This document shows positions 57,805 through 64,000 of a stretch of DNA of 64,000 nt, in pieces. Source of the stretch: Candidatus Altimarinota bacterium (GTDB lineage: Bacteria; Patescibacteriota; Gracilibacteria; UM-FILTER-43-11); NCBI GenBank assembly GCA_028281045.1, contig JANQKP010000003.1, positions 186,001 to 250,000 on the forward strand. The letters are read 5' to 3'. The translations under genes and the position numbers were made by a program. The notes below the pieces were generated by a model that ran no database searches, had not been told where the DNA came from, and saw only the letters and a list, made by a program, of their open reading frames with translations. The first letter of the stretch is position 1; each line of letters begins with the position of its first letter.

Positions 57805-58857
57805 TTAAATCACCCCTTGATTTAGGAGCCAGGCAAGTAAAATGACCTGAGGGAGCGTGATGAGCGGCAGGAAAAGTGAAATCTTCCAAGACTTGGTAGC
57901 CTCTTTAAGTGCTAGCATTTCGGTGTAGTCTGTAGACACCCCTGTCATGAGGAAGGCGAAGGAATTTCCAGGAGCTTTTGCTCTGGTGAGTAGGTCTGCA
58001 GCAATAGGAGCAGAACCCTCTGAGCAAACCTCTAAAATCGTGGCAATAATTACCGTAAGTCCAAGCCCTGTAAGCGTTGGACCAAAGAAAATGGCAAAGT
58101 TTTCTGGGGAAACAAAGGTGCGAATAAGCGCCGCTAGAATTACTCCAAAGAAAATCCAACGCAGGATCATCTTAGATCCTTTAAATCCATTCCAAACAAG
58201 GGAAACAGGCTTGAATTTAATTCCCTTAAAGAGGTTTTTAAAGCCTTTTTTAAAGGTGTAGCCCTCTGGTAAGTCCATGCTATGAGGATTATTTGGAAGC
58301 ACTTTTGCTTTCACTAGTTTATCGAAGATCATTCCCGAAATAAGAGCAATAAGCATAGAAAGAATAAGAAGGGTCATCATCCATTTAAATCCCATAAGAG
58401 CCCAAAGCACTACCGTGAGCGACAGCGAGTTCCATGGACTAGCAATTAAAAAGGCCATGACCTGCCCAAGACTTGCGCCTTTACCGTAAAGCTTAGTTCC
58501 TACAAGTAAAACTCCGTGAGAGCAAAGGTCTAAAAGTACTCCTGCAAGAGTTGCTCTTACAATCCCTCTAAAAGTTCCCCCTTTACCAAGGGCTGCTGTA
58601 AGTAATTCTCTTGGAATATGATCTAGTAAGCCTACAAAAATGACTCCAAGAAGAAGCCCCCAAGCCATGCGGTTCATGAGCTCAAAAATTCCTGCAGCAA
58701 AGGTGCTGAAGTAAGCTATAGATTCTGTCCAAATAGGAGCAAAGAATTGCAAGCCATAGGCTGCAATGATAATGATTGTGGTTGCCCAAAGAAGAAGATC
58801 TTTTTTCTTCTTTGGCACCACATGCTGCTGTGTTTTTGGATCACAACAATCTGACAT
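57805..58857 (-). CDS. Permease (DUF318/ArsP/SO_0444-like efflux family)
   Basis: N-terminal CCDPK, about 8-10 TM, SHGVLLVGTKLYGKGASLGQVMAFLIASPWNSLSLT. Confidence 0.75.
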   Translation of the reverse strand: MSDCCDPKTQQHVVPKKKKDLLLWATTIIIIAAYGLQFFAPIWTESIAYFSTFAAGIFELMNRMAWGLLLGVIFVGLLDHIPRELLTAALGKGGTFRGIVRATLAGVLLDLCSHGVLLVGTKLYGKGASLGQVMAFLIASPWNSLSLTVVLWALMGFKWMMTLLILSMLIALISGMIFDKLVKAKVLPNNPHSMDLPEGYTFKKGFKNLFKGIKFKPVSLVWNGFKGSKMILRWIFFGVILAALIRTFVSPENFAIFFGPTLTGLGLTVIIATILEVCSEGSAPIAADLLTRAKAPGNSFAFLMTGVSTDYTEMLALKEATKSWKISLFLPLITLPQVILLAWLLNQGVI

Positions 58858-58867
58858 AGTTTTTTAA

Positions 58868-59395
58868 TTAAGCTCCACAGCTTTCATAGGTCGCTGTGCC
58901 CCGTTCTGGGCAAAGCTCTGAATAAATACAAGCGTCATTAGTAATCGCCTCAAGTTCTTGAGATACATCCCCTTGGGTGTTGGTGATGAGCACCTGTTCT
59001 AAGTCTCTAACCTTCTTATCCCAAAGCGCATCCACTTCTTCTCCGTTAATAAAGAATCTTAAATCATCTCTTTCTCTAAGCTCTGGCATAACGGTGTTTA
59101 TAAAGTGACCATAATTCACAACCGATTGATGAGAGTGAATCACGTCACCGTTATTTTCATGTAAATGCACTGCTTCTTCTGGAGTGTGATAATGCACATC
59201 GTCACTACATGGTACAAAGCTCATGTATTTATCGTCTGAGAAATCCAGTTCTTTACCATCTATAACAATGGCAAAGTCTGCATGCTCGTGAAACTCAGGC
59301 TCTTTTTGATAAGAAATAAGTCCTCCAACAAGTATGGCAACTGCAAGCCCGGCAATGAAAGAGGCTTTAGAATGTTTCTTTTTAAATAGATTCAT
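58868..59395 (-). CDS. Membrane-anchored His-rich extracytoplasmic protein
   Basis: Single TM; HEHAD, DVHYHTPEEAVHLHENNGDVIHSH clusters. Confidence 0.6.
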   Translation of the reverse strand: MNLFKKKHSKASFIAGLAVAILVGGLISYQKEPEFHEHADFAIVIDGKELDFSDDKYMSFVPCSDDVHYHTPEEAVHLHENNGDVIHSHQSVVNYGHFINTVMPELRERDDLRFFINGEEVDALWDKKVRDLEQVLITNTQGDVSQELEAITNDACIYSELCPERGTATYESCGA

Positions 59396-59433
59396 GTTAA
59401 TTATTTTACTGTCTTAGTTTATTATATCAGTCC

Positions 59434-60186
59434 ATGCAAGAAGCTGCGATTAAAATCACTGGACTCAACAAGGTTTACCCTGCTGCTAAAAGCAGAGGGC
59501 CTGTGCATGCCGTAACGAACTTGGATTTAGAGGTGAACCAAGGCGAAATTTTTGCCATGCTTGGGCCTAACGGAGCTGGTAAAACCACCACCATTGGCTG
59601 CATTGTGGGTAGCACCCGTAAAACCTCTGGTGAAATCACGGTGCTTGGTAAAGACGTGATTAAAGATTACAAAGAAACGCGTGAAATGATTGGAGTGGTA
59701 CCCCAAGAAACCAACTTTGACCCCTTCATGACCGTACAAAAAGCCTTGGAGTATCAGTCGGGCTACTTTGGAGTGGCTAAAAAAGACTGGTGGATTGATG
59801 AGATCATGGACATTTTAGAACTTACTCCGCACGCCAAGAAAAATACACGTGCCCTTTCTGGTGGAATGAAACGCAGACTCTTAATTGCTAAGGCTTTGGT
59901 ACATAAACCTAAGATTTTAATCTTAGATGAGCCTACCGCAGGAGTAGATGTAGAACTTCGTCACCGTCTTTGGAAATTTGTACGCAAGCTAAACGAAGAA
60001 GGAACGACTATTATTTTAACGACGCACTACCTGGAAGAAGCTGAAGAGCTTGCTGACCGTATTGCCATTGTCGACCACGGGAAATTACAAGCGGTGGACA
60101 CGCTAGATAAACTGAAAACGAAGTACGACAAAAAGAATCTGCATGAAATTTACATGCAACTGGTTCATAACGGAAACATTGAATGA
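59434..60186 (+). CDS. ABC transporter ATP-binding protein
   Basis: Walker A GPNGAGKTTT, signature LSGGMKRRL, Walker B ILILDEPTAG. Confidence 0.95.
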   Translation: MQEAAIKITGLNKVYPAAKSRGPVHAVTNLDLEVNQGEIFAMLGPNGAGKTTTIGCIVGSTRKTSGEITVLGKDVIKDYKETREMIGVVPQETNFDPFMTVQKALEYQSGYFGVAKKDWWIDEIMDILELTPHAKKNTRALSGGMKRRLLIAKALVHKPKILILDEPTAGVDVELRHRLWKFVRKLNEEGTTIILTTHYLEEAEELADRIAIVDHGKLQAVDTLDKLKTKYDKKNLHEIYMQLVHNGNIE

Positions 60187-60944
60187 ATTTAACTCCTTTT
60201 AAGACACATCTTCGGAAAGAAATGCATCGATGGACCAGTATTTGGCCCCAATCGATCTTGGCACCTGTGATGTCTACACTCCTTTATATTCTGATCTTCG
60301 GAGTTTCTCTTGGAAGCCGCATTGATGTGACCGGGCAATTCTCTTACTTAGACTTTATTCTGCCAGGACTTGTGATGCTGAGCCTCATTCAAAATAGCTC
60401 CGTGAATTCTACGTTCTCTATTTTCCTTTCTAAGATCAATGGATACATCTTTGATGTGCTTGTGGCTCCGCTGAGCTATGCAGAACTTGTGGCAGGCTAT
60501 ATGGTTTCCAGTACTATTCGTGGATTTGTTGTAGGAGTGATTACTTACTTCATTGGATATCTCTTCTCAGGACTTATACCAGTAAATCTAGGCATTGTTT
60601 TCCTGATTTCTTTCCTCACTTCTATGTGTTTTGCAGCGATTGGAGCTATTATTGCCATCTTTGCTAAAGATTTCGATTCTCTTGGTATTTTCCAGAGTTT
60701 TATTTTAACGCCCCTGATTTATTTAGGAGGTGTTTTCTATTCTATCGAGATTCTTCCGCCATTCTGGCAAAGCGTTTCTAAATACAATCCTCTGCTTTAT
60801 ATGATCGATGCGCTTCGCTATGGATTCTTAGGCACTTCAGACATCAATATTGTGCACTCTACTGTATTCATTACAGCACTGACCATCTTCTTCACAGGAA
60901 TGCTTCTATTTGTAATGAAAAAGGGCTACAAACTAAGAGCTTAA
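60183..60944 (+). CDS. ABC-2 type transporter permease
   Basis: Six TM, ABC-2 family; 4-nt overlap with ATPase gene. Confidence 0.92.
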   Translation: MNLTPFKTHLRKEMHRWTSIWPQSILAPVMSTLLYILIFGVSLGSRIDVTGQFSYLDFILPGLVMLSLIQNSSVNSTFSIFLSKINGYIFDVLVAPLSYAELVAGYMVSSTIRGFVVGVITYFIGYLFSGLIPVNLGIVFLISFLTSMCFAAIGAIIAIFAKDFDSLGIFQSFILTPLIYLGGVFYSIEILPPFWQSVSKYNPLLYMIDALRYGFLGTSDINIVHSTVFITALTIFFTGMLLFVMKKGYKLRA

Positions 60945-61003
60945 ACGTGATTTTGGCTACATTAGACCCCTGACAAAAGGGCTTATTTTGCTATAATATA
61001 GGT

Positions 61004-61489
61004 ATGTTCAAACGTGAAAAATACCCCATTGTTACCGAGCTAAAGCAGCCCACGCTGTTTCTTATTTTTGCTGTGATTACAGGGCTAGTTTTCTACCTAA
61101 ACTACTATGCCATGGCCAAGCTCCCAGGAACCGATGGTTACGCTTGTATTATTGGAGCTAATTTAACGCCGCTCAATATATTATTCAGCGCTGTTATTAG
61201 CATTATGTCTGGAATGCTAGTAGCTGGCCTAATTGCCATAAAAAAGAATGGAACTGTAAGGGCGGAAGCCGGAGGCGCCGCTGGTTTTGGAGTCCTTATT
61301 GGAACTCTTACGAGTTTTTGTACCATTTGTACTATTCCAGTGATTTCTCTTTTTGGAGTAAGCCTGGGCCTCGCGTTTCTCACTGAATTTGCCGTATACG
61401 TTAAAGTAGTGAGCTTAATCTTAATGAGCCTTGCCGTATATCTAGTAAACGCGCAGCTTAAAAAAGAGTGCAAGCTTTGTATATTTTAA
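61004..61489 (+). CDS. Membrane protein, hypothetical
   Basis: 161-aa multi-TM ORF; FCTICTIP Cys motif in TM. Confidence 0.6.
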   Translation: MFKREKYPIVTELKQPTLFLIFAVITGLVFYLNYYAMAKLPGTDGYACIIGANLTPLNILFSAVISIMSGMLVAGLIAIKKNGTVRAEAGGAAGFGVLIGTLTSFCTICTIPVISLFGVSLGLAFLTEFAVYVKVVSLILMSLAVYLVNAQLKKECKLCIF

Positions 61490-62211
61490 GCCAGTCCACG
61501 AAGTAGGAATCCAATTCCGTATGACACGGCTGCAGCTGCGCCGCCTATTAGCGCTGTTTCAACACCCGCTATGAACCATTTTTCCATGGTGAAGCGGCTT
61601 TTTACAGCACCTACTACAAATAGGGCTATGAATGTTGAAACAATGGTTAAAATAAAGATGCCTGTGCGTTCTAATTGCAGCACTGGATTAAGTACGTATC
61701 CCATAAGTGGGATAAGACCAATAAGAATAAAGGCTAGGTAAGTCACCGCAGCCCCTTTAATAGGGTCTACGTTTTCTGGAGACAGGTTAAATTCATGTTT
61801 CATCATAAGATCCACCCATTTGTCCGCGTCTGAGGTAATGACTCTAATCGCATTTTCCAGGTCTTGCCCTTTAAAACCATATTCGCTCATAATTTCGCGC
61901 ACCTCTTCGGTTTCATGCTCTTTAAATTGCTCCAAATGGCGGTACTCCATCTCGCGAATCTTCTTGTATTGTTCTAATTCAGCTTTGTCTGAAGAGTATT
62001 TACCCGCGGCCATAGAAAGGCCATCTGCAAATAGGTTTGCAAATCCAAGAATAAGGATAATAGGAATGGAAAGAGAGGCTCCTTCTACCCCCGCTACGAC
62101 CGCGAAAGTGGTTACAGCGCCATCTATACCTCCATATACAAAATCTGAGATCCAGAGGTATCCCTCTTGATGCTCTTCTGGGTGTTCTACATGTGTTGAT
62201 TCGTCTACCAT
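61486..62211 (-). CDS. VIT1/CCC1 transporter family protein
   Basis: VYGGIDGAVTTFAVVAGVEGASLS...GFANLFADGLSMAAGKYSSDKAE. Confidence 0.93.
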   Translation of the reverse strand: MVDESTHVEHPEEHQEGYLWISDFVYGGIDGAVTTFAVVAGVEGASLSIPIILILGFANLFADGLSMAAGKYSSDKAELEQYKKIREMEYRHLEQFKEHETEEVREIMSEYGFKGQDLENAIRVITSDADKWVDLMMKHEFNLSPENVDPIKGAAVTYLAFILIGLIPLMGYVLNPVLQLERTGIFILTIVSTFIALFVVGAVKSRFTMEKWFIAGVETALIGGAAAAVSYGIGFLLRGLA

Positions 62212-62230
62212 TTGTACTTATTAAGCTTCC

Positions 62231-62839
62231 TTATGGTACCACATTTGCCTGCAATTGTACTTTGTAAAACGGATTATCTCTATCGTTTGAAATGATCGTT
62301 ACCGATTTCACAATTTGTCCCAGGTCTGCATGCTGCCCGTAGTAATTTGGGTCATAACTCACGTCCATATTCGTGCTCTGCCCAGGTTCCAGTACATCGT
62401 CTTCAATAGGGGCTGCGGTACAACCACAAGAGGTAAAGGCGTAACTAATTTCTAAGTTACGGCTGCCTTCGTTGGTCAGCACAAAACGCGCTGTGGCAGG
62501 GCCATTGGCCTTACTAATGGTTCCAAGGTCATTGAGCTCTGGCGTCACACTAAGCTTAGGCGCCAGTGACGTTGGGGTTTGCTTTGTTTCTGCTTGCACT
62601 TCTTCTACAGTGCCAAAAAGATCTGCCAAGCTTGGACCCTTTTGGGTGGTAATTTCTGCCTTATCTAGTTTTGCAATTTGCGCTTCTAATTCCGCTCTTT
62701 CTTCACTCGCTTCTGCCTCTAAATAAGCCAACCTATCTTGTAAATCATGGTTTTGTTTGTATAAAAAACCCGCTATAAGAACTAGGGTAAACAAAATAAT
62801 AATTCCGATGATGCGGTTTTTATTTTCTTTGAAATTCAT
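62231..62839 (-). CDS. DUF1573 domain protein
   Basis: N-terminal TM; DLGTISKANGPATARFVLTNEGSRNLEISYAFTSCGCTAAPI. Confidence 0.85.
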   Translation of the reverse strand: MNFKENKNRIIGIIILFTLVLIAGFLYKQNHDLQDRLAYLEAEASEERAELEAQIAKLDKAEITTQKGPSLADLFGTVEEVQAETKQTPTSLAPKLSVTPELNDLGTISKANGPATARFVLTNEGSRNLEISYAFTSCGCTAAPIEDDVLEPGQSTNMDVSYDPNYYGQHADLGQIVKSVTIISNDRDNPFYKVQLQANVVP

Positions 62840-63522
62840 TAACTGCTTTTATCGTAAAAGATTTCTACATGCTCATGCTCTAACACTTTTGTAGCAGGAA
62901 AATCGGCTCCTTCCATGAGTTTATCTACCGTTTGTTCTTTTTCTGCTCCGCGAATGAGGAAAACAATCTTTTCCGTGTTCATAATCGCTGGAAGCGTCAG
63001 TGAAATACGTTCTTTGTTTTTCGCGTCCCCTGTTGCCTCTGTGGCTACCACGAGTTTTTTCGTTTCTTTTAGCGCTGGGCTTCCAGGGAAAAGTGAGGCG
63101 GTGTGTCCATCTGCACCAAGACCTAGAATAACAAGATCGAAAAGAGGTTTTTCTTTTTCAAGCAGCACAGATTCATATTCTTCGGCGGCCTTTTCATGAG
63201 GGAGCCCCGTATCTATGCTGTAAAACATGCGCAAGTTCGGCATTTTTTGCAGCATGGTGAACTCAATCATATTGTAATTACTATCTCGGCTCGAAAGCGG
63301 CACATGGCGCTCATCTACAATATAAAGTTCTACCCTAGCCCAATCTATATCCGGACTATTGGCTAGCTCTTTATAAATAATCTTAGGGCTAGAGCCTCCG
63401 CTTAAAGCGATTTTAACAATTTCTTTCTTTTCGAGTTCGTAGGCAATAAAAGACTCGATAGTGTCTAAGCTATCGGCTAAGAAATCGTCTACGTCCTCAT
63501 ATTTATATAATGCTGGTTTCAT
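62839..63522 (-). CDS. pgl: 6-phosphogluconolactonase
   Basis: IALSGGSSPKIIYKEL, IVDERHVPLSSRDSNYNM, LGLGADGHTASLFPGS. Confidence 0.93.
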   Translation of the reverse strand: MKPALYKYEDVDDFLADSLDTIESFIAYELEKKEIVKIALSGGSSPKIIYKELANSPDIDWARVELYIVDERHVPLSSRDSNYNMIEFTMLQKMPNLRMFYSIDTGLPHEKAAEEYESVLLEKEKPLFDLVILGLGADGHTASLFPGSPALKETKKLVVATEATGDAKNKERISLTLPAIMNTEKIVFLIRGAEKEQTVDKLMEGADFPATKVLEHEHVEIFYDKSS

Positions 63523-63525
63523 ATC

Positions 63526-64000
63526 TTATAGTTTATCAGGATCATACCACTTAAAGCCATCTTCTTCTGGAAGTTTTTTGTGAGCTTCTGGCCCATCACC
63601 TCCGGCTTTATAGGTTTCCACTTTAATATTATTTTCACTTACACACTCCATAAGGTCATCTACAAAGTGCCATGAAGCTAGAATTTCATCGATAGAAAGA
63701 AAACTGGTGAAGTTTTCACGAAGCGCATCGAGAATCAGTCTTCCGTAAGCCGGAAGACATTCGTCGCCATGGCAAGCGAGGCTTTCTTGCGAAAGTACGT
63801 CTTGGTCAGAATCTGCAACCTTTCCTTCATCGTTTACGAGCTTAATCTGAATATCCTCATGAGGATAAAGTTCTATGATCAGTCTGTTGCCTTCAATGTC
63901 ATCATTCTCTTCACTGAACTCTGGTTTTTCGAATTCAATCACCACGTACGTGTGTTTGTGCTGCAACTTTTTACCGGTGCGAATATAAATAGGCACCTTG
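63526..64000 (-). CDS. zwf: Glucose-6-phosphate 1-dehydrogenase, C-terminal part (truncated by window edge)
   Basis: (V)PIYIRTGKKL motif; adjacent to pgl. Confidence 0.9.
   Translation of the reverse strand, partial: KVPIYIRTGKKLQHKHTYVVIEFEKPEFSEENDDIEGNRLIIELYPHEDIQIKLVNDEGKVADSDQDVLSQESLACHGDECLPAYGRLILDALRENFTSFLSIDEILASWHFVDDLMECVSENNIKVETYKAGGDGPEAHKKLPEEDGFKWYDPDKL

Overview
64 kb chromosomal window from a moderately AT-rich bacterium using the standard code (TAA, TAG and TGA all terminate well-supported genes). Most genes lack an evident Shine-Dalgarno; the lineage is possibly Patescibacteria/CPR-like, but I cannot settle that. Housekeeping genes recognised: topA (3' end), groES-groEL behind a CIRCE element, nth, a FemAB-type transferase, purN, a cofE-like ligase, an S30AE hibernation factor, ribBA, murJ, purH, tilS, a P-type Ca2+-type ATPase, an ABC exporter, pgl and zwf (partial), plus tRNA-Glu(UUC) and tRNA-Asp(GUC). 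A surface-protein island (about 27.7-44.6 kb) holds a giant RHS/SpvB protein with inserted Ig-like repeats, an orphan RHS tip with its own signal peptide, candidate immunity membrane proteins, a 1010-aa pseudopilin-FecR fusion and an EGF-like lipoprotein. The strongest unexplained signals are: (1) an array of five same-orientation degenerate copies of the tRNA-Asp 3' end plus terminator (49.7-53.4 kb) separating one or two accessory genes each, with no recombinase in the window; (2) three compositionally foreign monocistronic genes (8.3, 19.2-19.9 and 27.8-28.7 kb), each flanked in its UTRs by its own, different 11-13 bp inverted repeat, i.e. potential 5'-3' mRNA panhandles or a cassette architecture; (3) an approximately 400-nt non-coding, highly structured candidate RNA (8.82-9.23 kb) with its own promoter and terminator and mutually exclusive pairings near the 3' end. 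All assignments come from reading the sequence; no database search was run.
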